Assembly (NCBI RefSeq): GCF_900102795.1
Contig: NZ_FMWG01000001.1
Location: 372,001 to 436,000, forward strand
Origin: Epibacterium ulvae
Lineage (GTDB): Bacteria > Pseudomonadota > Alphaproteobacteria > Rhodobacterales > Rhodobacteraceae
Direction: 5' to 3'
Length of the DNA: 64,000 nt
The notes beneath the pieces were generated by a model that worked only from the letters and a program-made list of their open reading frames with translations, was not told the origin of the DNA and made no database searches. Shown here in pieces: positions 46,710-56,068 of this stretch; the first letter of the stretch is position 1; each line of letters starts with the position of its first letter. Both the position numbers and the translations under genes were made by a program.

Positions 46710-48506
46710 ATGAAAGTTATAGTTTCGGCAGGGGTGTCCTGTGCATTGCTTGTGGGTGCAGCTTATGCCCAAGAGGCAGCAGATGCGGTTGCGCCGGAAG
46801 AGGCCACTCAAGGAGAAGCGCAGGCTTTGACTGAGGCTGCATTATTTGCACAAGCCAAGAAGGCGGCTGGCAAAGTTGTTGAATCCACAGATTGGATGAT
46901 CGCTGCTGCCAACCCGCTTGCAGTTGAAGCCGGGGCAGCTGTGCTTGACGCTGGTGGAACCGCAGCGGATGCGATGGTGGCGGTACAGACTGTACTGGGC
47001 CTCGTCGAGCCGCAATCTTCGGGTCTGGGCGGCGGCGCCTTTCTTGTTTGGTACGACGCTGAAGCGGGAGAGCTGACCACGCTTGATGCGCGCGAAACTG
47101 CACCTTTGGCTGCGACGCCGTCTCTATTTCAGGATGAAGCAGGCGAACCTTTGAAGTTCTTTGATGCTGTTGTGGGTGGTCTTTCGGTGGGAACACCGGG
47201 AACGCCAGCTTTGCTGGAAGAGGCGCACCGCCGCTGGGGGCGTGCCAATTGGGGATCCTTGTTTGAGGCAGGGATCACGCTTGCCGATAAAGGGTTTGCG
47301 GTTTCCCCGCGCATGGCGCAATCGATCGCCCGCGATGCAGACCGGTTGAGCCGGTTCCCCGAAACAGCAGCTTATTTTGTGCCAAATGGTGCGCCTTTGG
47401 CTGAGGGGCAAATCGTGCAAAACAAAGCTTATGCAAATGTGTTGCGTGCATTGGCGGCAGAAGGTGCAGATGCGTTTTATACCGGTGCAATCGCTGCGGA
47501 CATCGTGAAAACAGTTCAGACCGCTGAGGGCAATCCGGGTGTTCTGTCTGAAACCGATCTGGCGCTTTATACAGTTAAGGAACGTCCAGCCGTTTGTGCG
47601 ACCTACCGCGCGTATGAAGCCTGCGGCATGGGGCCGCCATCCTCGGGTGCGCTTACAGTGGGTCAGATTCTCGGTCTGCTGGGGCAATATGATCTGGCTG
47701 CCCTTGGTGCCGAGAAACCCGAAAGCTGGCGTTTGATCGGGGATGCGTCGCGCCTCGCCTTTGCGGATCGGGGGCGTTACATGGCGGATAGTGATTTTGT
47801 GCCAATGCCAACGCAGGGCCTGGTGGATAATAGCTATCTGGCTGAGCGTGCGAAACTGCTAGCGAGCGAAACCGCGCTTGAGAGTGCAGATCCCGGCACC
47901 CCAGTCTTTGATCATGCAGGGCTTGCACCACGCTGGGCGGATGATCAATCGATTGAGTTTCCATCAACATCACATATTTCAATTGTAGACCAATACGGCA
48001 ACGTCTTGTCGATGACGACCACCATCGAAAACGGATTTGGCTCGCGCCTGATGACAAATGGTTTCTTGCTGAACAATGAGCTGACAGATTTCTCATTCCG
48101 TACGCACAAAGACGGAGTGCCAATCGCAAATCGTCTGGAACCCGGCAAGCGCCCGCGCTCTTCGATGGCGCCGACGATCGTGATGCAAGATGGTAAGCCC
48201 GTGTTGGCGATTGGTTCACCTGGTGGCAGTCGCATCATTGGATATGTTGCCAAAACCATCATCGCTTGGGCGGATTGGGGTATGACGGTGCAAGAAGCGA
48301 TTGAGCTGCCGCATCTTGTGAACCGCTTTGGGACATATGATCTGGAAGAGGGCACAAAGGCTACAGATTTTGAGCAGGGCCTGACCGATCTTGGATATGA
48401 GGTTAATGTGCGCGGGCTAAATTCCGGCCTTCATGCAATTGAAATCGGAGAGACGTTGAAAGGTGGTGCAGACCCACGGCGGGAAGGCATCGCAATCGGC
48501 GGATAA
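46710..48506 (+). CDS. ggt: gamma-glutamyltransferase
   Basis: A 598-residue periplasmic Ntn-hydrolase precursor: signal peptide 1-20 (GAAYAQE), then the large and small chains. Autocleavage is expected before the Thr of the TSHISIVD segment (about residue 417), equivalent to the TTHYSVVD of E. coli Ggt. Other conserved blocks are QSSGLGGGAFLVWY, LNNELTDFSF and PGGSRII. It cleaves glutathione and other gamma-glutamyl compounds. ATG 46710 has AAGGAG nine bases upstream. A terminator follows. Confidence 0.94.
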   Translation: MKVIVSAGVSCALLVGAAYAQEAADAVAPEEATQGEAQALTEAALFAQAKKAAGKVVESTDWMIAAANPLAVEAGAAVLDAGGTAADAMVAVQTVLGLVEPQSSGLGGGAFLVWYDAEAGELTTLDARETAPLAATPSLFQDEAGEPLKFFDAVVGGLSVGTPGTPALLEEAHRRWGRANWGSLFEAGITLADKGFAVSPRMAQSIARDADRLSRFPETAAYFVPNGAPLAEGQIVQNKAYANVLRALAAEGADAFYTGAIAADIVKTVQTAEGNPGVLSETDLALYTVKERPAVCATYRAYEACGMGPPSSGALTVGQILGLLGQYDLAALGAEKPESWRLIGDASRLAFADRGRYMADSDFVPMPTQGLVDNSYLAERAKLLASETALESADPGTPVFDHAGLAPRWADDQSIEFPSTSHISIVDQYGNVLSMTTTIENGFGSRLMTNGFLLNNELTDFSFRTHKDGVPIANRLEPGKRPRSSMAPTIVMQDGKPVLAIGSPGGSRIIGYVAKTIIAWADWGMTVQEAIELPHLVNRFGTYDLEEGTKATDFEQGLTDLGYEVNVRGLNSGLHAIEIGETLKGGADPRREGIAIGG

Positions 48507-48559
48507 TTTCCGCAAATATCAGAGCCACCTTAGTTTTCCTAAGGTGACTGCCAAATAGA

Positions 48560-48600
48560 GACACCGGCGTCAGATATTTAAGGCGTCGGTGTCTTTTATT
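48560..48600 (+). terminator. intrinsic terminator after ggt
   Basis: GACACCGGCG (48560-48569) pairs over ten positions (one G-U) with CGTCGGTGTC (48584-48593), followed by TTTTATT. Confidence 0.85.
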
Positions 48601-48707
48601 TTGTGGATGTTTTGAGGTGTGACAATTATTTGCGCAGAGCGCCGTGGGCGTCGGTTTTGTCGTTTTTTAGGTCGGATGGATTTCGCGGATAGTCCCGTAT
48701 TTTTGCC

Positions 48708-48713
48708 TATACT
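48708..48713 (+). promoter_or_regulatory. possible -10 element before the GcvT-domain dehydrogenase
   Basis: TATACT matches the -10 consensus closely, 16 bases before the first possible start codon. No convincing -35 is placed at 17 +/- 1 bases upstream, so the assignment is weak. Confidence 0.3.
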
Positions 48714-48729
48714 ACGCTAGGATTCTTTA

Positions 48730-51261
48730 ATGGACGTGGAGCGCGGCAATATGAAAACTGAAGTCAAAGCGCTGGTTGTGGGTGGCGGTGCCATCGGTGC
48801 CTCGATTGCGTATCATCTGGCAAAAGCGGGCTGGGATGATGTGATGCTGATCGAACGCGATGAGTTGACCTCAGGCTCTACATGGCATGCGGCGGGCCTG
48901 CTGCCCCTGTTCAATATGTCTTATGCGACGACGCATATTCATAAATACTCGGTTGATTTCTATAAAACGCTTGAAGCGGAAACGGGTCTGAACGCTGGTT
49001 TTGCGGTTGTTGGCAATCTGCGCATGGCGCAGACACAAGAGCGTATGGATGAATATATGCTGTATGCGTCCACTGCGGAAACATGTGGTGTGAACTATGA
49101 ATGGCTTACCCCGGATCAGATCAAAGAGCGCTGGCCTTTGATCAAGACTGAGGATCTGAAAGGCGCGATCTATCACACCGAGGATGGTTATATTAATCCA
49201 GCTGATGTGACGCAGGCGATGGCCAAAGGCGCACGCCAGCGCGGTGTTGATATCGTGCGCAAACTTCAGGCGGACGCTTTCCATTGGACTGGTAGCCATT
49301 GGGAAGTGACTTGCACCAAGATGATTGAAAAAGGCGGCAATCTTGTTCCTTCGGAAGAGCAGGTGGTGATTACGGCTGAACATGTGGTGACGGCGTCCGG
49401 CAATCATGCACAGCGCACGGCCAAGATGTTGGGGATTAAAATTCCGGCGGTTCCAGTCGAACACCAGTTTATCGTGACAGATGTAGATCCTGCTCTGCAG
49501 GCCTATCGCGAAGCTGGTAATCCAGAGCATCCGGTTATTCGCGATGCAGATGCGCAGTCGTATGTGCGCGAAGAACGCGGTGGCTGGATTCTGGGGGTCT
49601 ATGAGAAAAACGCACCGGCCTGTTTTGAACATGGCGTGCCTGACAGTTTCCGCGCCGATCTCTTCCCGTTGGATCTGGAGCGGATCGAAGATCAGTATAT
49701 GGCGATGATCCATCGTATGCCGTCATCCGAGGAATGCGGGCTGAAGGACGATTTTAACGGTCCGATTTGCTATACACCCGATGGCAATCCGCTGGTTGGC
49801 CCAGCACCGGGGCTGCGCAATATGTGGCTGGCAGAGGGCTTCTCGTTTGGGATCACGGCGGCGGGTGGCACGGGGTATTATCTGGCCCAGATGATGGTGA
49901 ATGGCGAAGCCGAAATCGATATGGCGAGCCTTGACCCAAAGCGCTATTCCTCAAACTGGATGACAACCGAATTTGCAGCACGCAAAAATGAAGAGTGCTA
50001 CGACCACGTTTATATCCTGCATCACCCGGACGAAGAACGCCCCGCTGCACGCCCGTTGCGCACCTCGCCTGCATATGATCGTCAAAAGGCGCGCGGTGCG
50101 CAATTTGGTTGGGTTAATGGATGGGAGCGTCCAAATTATTACGGCCCTCTTGATGCACCGGCACATTTTGATGAAGAAAGCCGCTCGTTCCGTCGTGGAA
50201 AGTGGTGGCAACACGCTGTTGATGAAGCCAAGGCAATCCGCGAAGGCGTAGGTTTGGTCGATGCAACGGCCTTTACCAAACATGTGGTAAAAGGGCCTGG
50301 TGCGACGCAGTTCCTGGATTGGTTTACCTGCAATAAACTGCCTAAAGTGGGCCGGATTAACCTGACTTACGCACTGACCTCAGCAGGGACAACCCGTACA
50401 GAATATACCATCGTGCGCAATGGCGAGAATTCTTATTACCTTGTCTCTGCTGGCGCATGGACTGAATATGATGCGGATTATCTGCGCAAAGCGGCTGAAG
50501 ATAAGATGGAAGAGTTCGGCTATATTGAAATTCAGGATGTGACCACACAGTGGGGTGTTTTTGCCATCGCAGGCCCCAAAGCGCGGGATGTGTTGAAAGA
50601 AGTGATCGTAGATGCAGATCCTGAGACAGCCTTGTCGAACAAGCGTTTCCCGTGGCTGTCCGCGCGACAGATTGAGCTGGGCATGTGCCCGGTGAATGCG
50701 ATCCGTGTCGCCTATACCGGTGAACTTGGCTGGGAGCTGCACCACCCGATTGAAATGCAGAATTACCTGTTTGATTTGTTAGAAAAGGCAGGCGAGGCGC
50801 ACGGGATGAAGCTGGTCGGTGCTCGGGCACAAAACTGGCTGCGTCAGGAAAAATCCTATCGTGCATTTGGCACGGAACTGGGTCGCGATGCGACGCCGCA
50901 AGAAGCCGATCTGCCGCGCTTTATTGACCTGTCGAAAGAGTTCCATGGCAAAGGTGCTATGGTAGAAACTGGTGTGCGCTTTAAGTGTGTGACAGTTCTG
51001 ATCGATGGGCCAACTGACGCGGATCCATGGGGGCGTGAGGTGCTTTACGCTGAGGATGGTGTCACACGTGTCGGCCGGTTGACGTCAGGTGGTTATTCTG
51101 TCGCCTTCGAGAAATCTATTGGCATGGGATATGTGCGACCTGAGGATGCGATCGAAGGGACAAAGCTCAAAGTAAAGATGCAGGATCAGCTGTGGGATGC
51201 AGTTGTTACCTGTGACAGCCCTTATGATCCGAAAAATGAAACTATTCGCCAAAATGGCTGA
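48730..51261 (+). CDS. GcvT-family FAD dehydrogenase (dimethylglycine/sarcosine dehydrogenase-like)
   Basis: An 843-residue flavoprotein with FAD-dependent DAO domain (about 12-395; dinucleotide loop VVGGGAIGASIAYHLA), an FAO_M linker (about 395-450), an aminomethyltransferase GcvT domain (about 455-735) and the C-terminal GcvT barrel (about 745-835). Such enzymes oxidatively demethylate N-methylated amines (dimethylglycine, sarcosine) and pass the methyl carbon to THF. The segment GSTWHAAGLLP suits covalent or tight FAD binding (His near residue 55). ATG 48730 follows AGGA; ATG 48751 (MKTEVKAL) is as likely. Fhs and FolD, encoded 9-11 kb upstream, could use the carbon produced. The exact substrate is unresolved. 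Confidence 0.88.
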   Translation: MDVERGNMKTEVKALVVGGGAIGASIAYHLAKAGWDDVMLIERDELTSGSTWHAAGLLPLFNMSYATTHIHKYSVDFYKTLEAETGLNAGFAVVGNLRMAQTQERMDEYMLYASTAETCGVNYEWLTPDQIKERWPLIKTEDLKGAIYHTEDGYINPADVTQAMAKGARQRGVDIVRKLQADAFHWTGSHWEVTCTKMIEKGGNLVPSEEQVVITAEHVVTASGNHAQRTAKMLGIKIPAVPVEHQFIVTDVDPALQAYREAGNPEHPVIRDADAQSYVREERGGWILGVYEKNAPACFEHGVPDSFRADLFPLDLERIEDQYMAMIHRMPSSEECGLKDDFNGPICYTPDGNPLVGPAPGLRNMWLAEGFSFGITAAGGTGYYLAQMMVNGEAEIDMASLDPKRYSSNWMTTEFAARKNEECYDHVYILHHPDEERPAARPLRTSPAYDRQKARGAQFGWVNGWERPNYYGPLDAPAHFDEESRSFRRGKWWQHAVDEAKAIREGVGLVDATAFTKHVVKGPGATQFLDWFTCNKLPKVGRINLTYALTSAGTTRTEYTIVRNGENSYYLVSAGAWTEYDADYLRKAAEDKMEEFGYIEIQDVTTQWGVFAIAGPKARDVLKEVIVDADPETALSNKRFPWLSARQIELGMCPVNAIRVAYTGELGWELHHPIEMQNYLFDLLEKAGEAHGMKLVGARAQNWLRQEKSYRAFGTELGRDATPQEADLPRFIDLSKEFHGKGAMVETGVRFKCVTVLIDGPTDADPWGREVLYAEDGVTRVGRLTSGGYSVAFEKSIGMGYVRPEDAIEGTKLKVKMQDQLWDAVVTCDSPYDPKNETIRQNG

Positions 51262-51286
51262 GCAATTCAAATTGAGAGTGTGACCC

Positions 51287-51313
51287 AAACCCCGGCTCAT
51301 AGTCGGGGTTTTT
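51287..51313 (+). terminator. intrinsic terminator after the GcvT-domain gene
   Basis: AAACCCCG / CGGGGTTT (51287-51294 and 51304-51311) with a nine-base loop, followed by more T. Repeat copy D starts eight bases later. Confidence 0.85.
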
Positions 51314-51320
51314 GATATTC

Positions 51321-51413
51321 GGTGTTCTCCCGCCCGTCACCATTCGTATCAGAGATCCGAAAGGTTCCCGTTGGGCTCAGCAGGCCGCGCCTTTGGCGCG
51401 GCCTGCTGAGCCC
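51321..51413 (-). repeat. dispersed three-hairpin element, copy D (inverted)
   Basis: In minus orientation: hairpin 1 is a perfect 19-bp stem around AAA (51373-51413), linker GCCCAACG (51369-51376), hairpin 2 ACC-t-TTCG against CGAA-t-GGT (51339-51365) and hairpin 3 GGTG/CACC with GGGCGGGAG in the loop (51321-51341). It lies between convergent genes, directly beyond the terminator of the GcvT-domain gene. Confidence 0.75.
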
Positions 51414-51490
51414 CTGTGGCGACGGACATAGTCCGGCGCAAAGCCTCTTTTGTTGAAGACCTGACAAAGCGCGGATCACTTGAAGAGGGA

Positions 51491-52558
51491 TCAAAACCTT
51501 GCAGGTGATAGTGCGGCCAATAACTTTGGATCAAATCCAGTCTCTTCACCTGTAATGATGTCAGAAATCAGTTTGGCAGAGGCTGGAGCGGTCTGGAAAC
51601 CGTATCCGCCTTGCCCGGCATACCATATGAAATGCGGATCACTTGGATCTGCTCCGAACACAGGGTTGCCATCGGGAGCAAAAGATCGGAGTCCGGCCCA
51701 GCTTGTTTCCAAGCGTGTGACTGTAAATTCCACGGCCTCTTCAAAACGAGCGAGCCCTTCTGCCAGTATCATATCATCTGCCCAGGCGTCATGCGGTTTG
51801 GTTGGATCGGCGTCAGCAGGGGAGACCAACAGCTTACCTGATTGTGGTTTTGTATACCATGCTTCCCCTGCCGCCATGATCATTGGCCAGGTCATTGGAT
51901 CATGGCCTTGTGGGGCGGGCAGCTGTGCCATCGAACGTCTTTTCGCGACGAGGCCAACAGGCCTGCATCCGGCGCGTTCTGCGATTTCGTCAGCCCAGGC
52001 ACCTGCTGCATTGATGATATAACGGGCGTAGATTTCTAGTGTGCCCGCGGTCACGCGCCATCCTTGTGAGTGTCTTTCGATACTTTCAACCCCACAGCGA
52101 CAGTGGATTTCGCCACCGTGATTTCGTAGATCACGTGCCCAGTCCTGCATAAGGCGATCTGTATCCAAGTCTGCGGCTTCTGGATGGTATGCTGCACGGT
52201 GCAGATAGGTTGGGTTCAAAACAGGGACAAGATCGCGGGCTTCATTGGCGGAAATCTCTGCACACTGTAAATTGATGCAATCGCGTTCAAACAAGGCGTT
52301 GTCAGCCGCTGGTGCTATCAAAAGGAACCCACGTGGGCTGAGATATCCCCCTGTCTGTAGTGGGGTAGCGCTGGCTCTGCTGAGTTCGACAATCGGAGCC
52401 GGGCCATAGTTTTCTTCAAACATCGCTGCGGATCGCCCTGAGGTGTGATAGCCCAGTGTGTCTTCTTGTTCGAGCAGAACCACAGATCCATGCTTTGCGA
52501 GATGGGCGCCTGCACCAAGCCCGGCAACGCCACCCCCAACAACAAGAAAATCAATCAT
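51491..52558 (-). CDS. FAD-dependent amino-acid oxidase/dehydrogenase (DAO family)
   Basis: A 355-residue flavoprotein of the DAO fold: FAD loop VVGGGVAGLGAGAHLA at 6-21, TSGRSAAMF (about 40-48), the C-terminal GNPVFGADPSDPHFIWYAGQGGYG (about 300-323, given as two motifs GNPVFGADP and WYAGQGGYG). Likely oxidises a glycine-like, D-amino or imino acid; the substrate is not determined. It overlaps the aldo/keto reductase stop by 4 bp (ATGA), so the two are translated together. Confidence 0.88.
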   Translation of the reverse strand: MIDFLVVGGGVAGLGAGAHLAKHGSVVLLEQEDTLGYHTSGRSAAMFEENYGPAPIVELSRASATPLQTGGYLSPRGFLLIAPAADNALFERDCINLQCAEISANEARDLVPVLNPTYLHRAAYHPEAADLDTDRLMQDWARDLRNHGGEIHCRCGVESIERHSQGWRVTAGTLEIYARYIINAAGAWADEIAERAGCRPVGLVAKRRSMAQLPAPQGHDPMTWPMIMAAGEAWYTKPQSGKLLVSPADADPTKPHDAWADDMILAEGLARFEEAVEFTVTRLETSWAGLRSFAPDGNPVFGADPSDPHFIWYAGQGGYGFQTAPASAKLISDIITGEETGFDPKLLAALSPARF

Positions 52559-53496
52559 TCCGTTGTTTCTTCTAGCCGGTCTGTTGCGGGCGCAGGACGC
52601 GGGCTGAGCGCTGCCAACTCCTCATAGAGCGCGGGCGTCAGGGCATAGTGGGCAGCTTTTAGCGAAGGGCGCAGTTGTTCCTCGGAACGGGCTGATAAGA
52701 TGGGAGTCGGGTTGCTCTCATGCGCGGCAGCCCAGGCAACAGCGAGCGTTGCTGGATTGACTCCTTCGCGCTCTGCAACCTTGGTAAGGTTTTTCGCACA
52801 GTCGTACATCCAGCTTTGACCGTAGCGCGCCGCATAGCGTTTGTCTTCAGTCAAGCGCCCGCTCTCACCTTTGGCGTATTTGCCGGTTAGCAGGCCTCCA
52901 CCCAGAGGCGAATAAGGAATAGGTGTAATATCCAGATCTTTGCACATGGGCAGGATTTCAACCTCGGCCTGCCGTTTAACCAACGAGTACATTGGCTGCA
53001 GCACATCAATTTTTAGATCTAACTCCGAGGCTGCCCAAGCGGCTTTTACCACCTGCCAAGCCGCAAAGTTAGATAGGCCTACATAGCGAATGCGATTTTT
53101 CAGTTTTTGCTCTGCAAACCAACCCAGAGTGGCGCGCAGATCAGTGTCTGGATCAAATTGATGCAGATACAAAAGATCAACACTGTCTTGATTGAGGCGC
53201 TGGCGGCTGGTCTCAAACTGCGCGTCAAGATTTGCGGGCCCGGCTCCGCCGCTATAGCCTACTTTGGTTGCAAGCAGTATATCCTCACGGCAGGAGGCGA
53301 TCATCTCACCCAAGAGCGTTTCGCTTTGGCCATCAGTGTACAGCCAAGCCGTGTCAAAGTGGCGAAGACCTGCCGTACGGCAGGCTTCAAACATTTCGCG
53401 CGATGCGGTGGCATCCGCGCGGCCGCCAAATTGCATCGTTCCAAAAACATATTGCCCGTGCGATGCGCCGGATGGTGTTGTTAATACCGCAGTCAT
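52555..53496 (-). CDS. aldo/keto reductase
   Basis: A 313-residue (alpha/beta)8 NADPH-dependent oxidoreductase. Catalytic features: FDTAWLYTDGQSE (Asp, Tyr), LATKVGYS (Lys) and LLYLHQFDPD (His). The cofactor region near the C-terminus (PILSARSEEQLRPSL) is typical. ATG 53496 has AAAAGGAG. The substrate is unknown. It forms an operon with the DAO-family gene downstream. Confidence 0.9.
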   Translation of the reverse strand: MTAVLTTPSGASHGQYVFGTMQFGGRADATASREMFEACRTAGLRHFDTAWLYTDGQSETLLGEMIASCREDILLATKVGYSGGAGPANLDAQFETSRQRLNQDSVDLLYLHQFDPDTDLRATLGWFAEQKLKNRIRYVGLSNFAAWQVVKAAWAASELDLKIDVLQPMYSLVKRQAEVEILPMCKDLDITPIPYSPLGGGLLTGKYAKGESGRLTEDKRYAARYGQSWMYDCAKNLTKVAEREGVNPATLAVAWAAAHESNPTPILSARSEEQLRPSLKAAHYALTPALYEELAALSPRPAPATDRLEETTE

Positions 53497-54040
53497 CAGG
53501 CTGCTCCTTTTAGCATAAGTTCGCTTAAGGCCTAGAGAGTGCCTATGTGTGGGGCAAGTAATTTGACGGTCACGGTACAATATACTCCAAAGACGGATAT
53601 CTTGGCAGTGTGGCTGAGGCCGGTCAAAGATCTGATGTTTCCTAAGAAATTTGACGAATAAAGCAGGCTGCCCACATTTCGCATGTCAGAGATTCGGACA
53701 TATTTGGGTCATAAAGCGGTGATTCCCTGCGTACGGCAAGAGAACGAGAGGCTATATTAAGCTTTGAAGGGGCTTTGTTCATGCTTTGCGGGAGGATATT
53801 TACCTCTTGGAAAGTTATTATTTAACAGGTGATTGAATAAATTTTTTCACTAAGTGTGCAGTTTATGCGTGCAGAACCCCTTATTTTTGCGATTATCACT
53901 TAGAGATTAACCTGGGGGGGTTAGTGATTTGTTACGTCTGCCACATTCTGTCCGCACAGCGGCCACATCAATGCAAATTGAGGCCTCATTCCAGCCACAC
54001 CACTGAAGGAATTTATGAACGTGGGAAGTTGGAGTGGACT
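53497..54040. other. long AT-rich intergenic region
   Basis: 544 bp between the divergent aldo/keto reductase and protease genes. It is AT-rich, especially 53800-53900, with no coding frame I would support. TTAACC at 53908-53913 is a lone CtrA-like half site. No hairpin with a T tract or repeat copy was found. Confidence 0.4.
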
Positions 54041-54754
54041 ATGAGACAACTTTTAGCGGCAGTTGCTGCATGCCTTATGTTAGGCAGTGCTGGTAACGTT
54101 ACCGCCCAGGACCGCGTGGGCACCCAAAGTAAAGTCACCGGATGGGAAGCCGTGGGGCGGCTGAACATCGCAGGTCGCAACATGTGCACAGGTGCTTTGA
54201 TTGCGCCCAACCTTGTGTTGACAGCTGCGCATTGCCTTTATGATCCGTCAAATGGCCGCGCGGTCGATCCAACAACGATCCGGTTTGAGGCGGGTTTGGA
54301 CGGTCGTTATGCGAAAGCCGCGCGAGGGGTTGCGAAGGCTGTGCTTCATCCGCAGTATCGCTACCGTCCACCGGGAAAGGCACAGATTGGTCACGACTTG
54401 GCAGTGCTGCGTCTGGACCGCCCGATCAGCTCGGAGTTTATCCAGCCTTTTGCAACGTCGTCGCAGGCGAACCGCGGGGATGCTGTGGGCGTGATGTCCT
54501 ATAATTATGTTGAGCGTAATCGCCCCAATTGGGAGCAACCGTGCCATGTTATCGCACGCAAAGCGCAAACCCTAGTGATGAATTGCACAGTAGATTTTGG
54601 TGCGTCTGGCGCGCCAGTGTTTGAAGTGCGTCCAGGACGTGCACCGCGACTGATTTCAGTTATTTCGGCGAAAGCCGCCATGGGCAATCAACGTGTGTCG
54701 ATCGGCACGGCCCTGGACAAAAATTTGTGGGAGCTGGTACGCCGCGCTGGATAA
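54041..54754 (+). CDS. secreted trypsin-like serine protease
   Basis: A 237-residue S1-type protease: signal peptide 1-22 (GSAGNVTAQD), then the catalytic triad His in LVLTAAHCLYD, Asp in GHDLAVLRLDRP and Ser in VDFGASGAPVF (the usual GDSGGP has become GASGAP but keeps the Ser). It is probably periplasmic. ATG 54041 is preferred because a frame 39 codons longer lacks a signal at its start. It converges with the type I secretion operon, so a role in processing the exported adhesin can be imagined but is not shown. Confidence 0.87.
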   Translation: MRQLLAAVAACLMLGSAGNVTAQDRVGTQSKVTGWEAVGRLNIAGRNMCTGALIAPNLVLTAAHCLYDPSNGRAVDPTTIRFEAGLDGRYAKAARGVAKAVLHPQYRYRPPGKAQIGHDLAVLRLDRPISSEFIQPFATSSQANRGDAVGVMSYNYVERNRPNWEQPCHVIARKAQTLVMNCTVDFGASGAPVFEVRPGRAPRLISVISAKAAMGNQRVSIGTALDKNLWELVRRAG

Positions 54755-54783
54755 AATCCAACCACACATTCGATCAATCCCAG

Positions 54784-54815
54784 AAAACCCTGCGCCAGAA
54801 TGGCTGCGGGTTTTT
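54784..54815. terminator. intrinsic terminator after the protease gene
   Basis: AAAACCC pairs with GGGTTTT around an inner GCCA/TGGC helix, followed by more T. It is placed between convergent genes. Confidence 0.65.
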
Positions 54816-54898
54816 GGCGTTTAAGGGAAAAGCGGTGTGTTGTTCTTACATTTCATAAGAAACGACTGACTTAAGCCTACACTGTAGGGCACAAAATA

Positions 54899-56068
54899 CT
54901 ATGGCTCGCGTAGCGCGTCTTTGGATTTGTAGAGCGGTTTCAGAAGGTATTGCAGGATCGTTTTGCTGCCCGTCTGCAATTCTGCTGTTGCGCGCATGCC
55001 TGGGCGGATCTGTATTGCGTGCTGACGTTCTGTAAAGCTGCTGCGGTCCACACGCACGGTAACGCGATAAAACGGTTCGGCGCGTGGATTGCGATCGTCT
55101 TCAAAGGTGTCTGCGGACACAAAATCTACCTTACCGCGCAAGGATCCGTAGATCGTATAGTCATAGGCCGAGAGCTTTACTGTGGCGTCTTGTCCGGGTT
55201 GCACGCTCGCGATGTTCTCAGGTTTCACGCGTGCCTCTACGAAAAGCTCTTCCCCCAAAGGAATGATTTCAAAGATTTCTTCACCGGGGCGGATGACGCC
55301 GCCAATTGTGGTGACGGCCATATTGTTGACAATCCCTTGCATCGGCGAGGTGATGATGGTCCGGTCCAACTGGTCACGTGCAATGCGCAGCTCCTGACGA
55401 CGCGATGTTAGCTCCTGAAGAGTGAGCGAATACTCTTCGGCGAGTTGAAGCTCGTTCTGGGTGCCAATCTCAGTGAATTTGGCCTGTGCGTCTGTTACGG
55501 CTTTTTGCGCGTTGTTCACCTCTAGCAAAGCAACGATGTTCTGTTTGTGCAGTCGCTCAAGGTTTTTTAATTCGCTGATCAATTGGTCAAGGATCTGTTT
55601 TGAGCTTTCCCGGCGACTTTGAAAATCCGTTTGGCGGGCTTTGATCAAAGCCTGTTCTGAGGCAAGAATGTGGGGTGAGCGCGCTTTCAGCTCTGCGTTG
55701 ACGTCAAATTCAAAACCACCTGAAACCTCTGCTTCAAGACGGTATTGTTTGATTTCAAGCGCATCGATCTGATCCTGCAGATCGTCCACTTTTGTTTGAA
55801 ACCTAGTGTCTTGTAGCTTTGCCAGAATTTGACCGGCTTGAACAACATCCCCTTGGCGGACTTGTAGTTCTGCAAGAATACCGCCTTCAAGGTTTTGCAC
55901 GATCTGCGCGCGTGAGGACGAGACGACTTCGCCGTCGGCTCGCACGATTTCATCTACCCACGCAAAGGTTGCCCAGCCCAGAAAAACCAAAAGGGCTGCG
56001 CCCACGATATAGATGATACGGCTAGAGAATTGTGCTGCTTGGGCCATATCCTGTTGGGGGGCGTTCAT
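54899..56068 (-). CDS. type I secretion membrane fusion protein (HlyD/LapC type)
   Basis: A 389-residue periplasmic adaptor: one N-terminal membrane helix (about 18-38), lipoyl/barrel-sandwich part (VVSSSRAQIVQNLEGGIL, about 55-72), a long coiled-coil hairpin (about 95-245) and a C-terminal beta-barrel (PGQDATVKLSAYDY and on). It connects the ABC exporter in the inner membrane with the TolC-like channel. It overlaps the ABC gene by 4 bp and is the last gene of the adhesin operon. Confidence 0.92.
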   Translation of the reverse strand: MNAPQQDMAQAAQFSSRIIYIVGAALLVFLGWATFAWVDEIVRADGEVVSSSRAQIVQNLEGGILAELQVRQGDVVQAGQILAKLQDTRFQTKVDDLQDQIDALEIKQYRLEAEVSGGFEFDVNAELKARSPHILASEQALIKARQTDFQSRRESSKQILDQLISELKNLERLHKQNIVALLEVNNAQKAVTDAQAKFTEIGTQNELQLAEEYSLTLQELTSRRQELRIARDQLDRTIITSPMQGIVNNMAVTTIGGVIRPGEEIFEIIPLGEELFVEARVKPENIASVQPGQDATVKLSAYDYTIYGSLRGKVDFVSADTFEDDRNPRAEPFYRVTVRVDRSSFTERQHAIQIRPGMRATAELQTGSKTILQYLLKPLYKSKDALREP

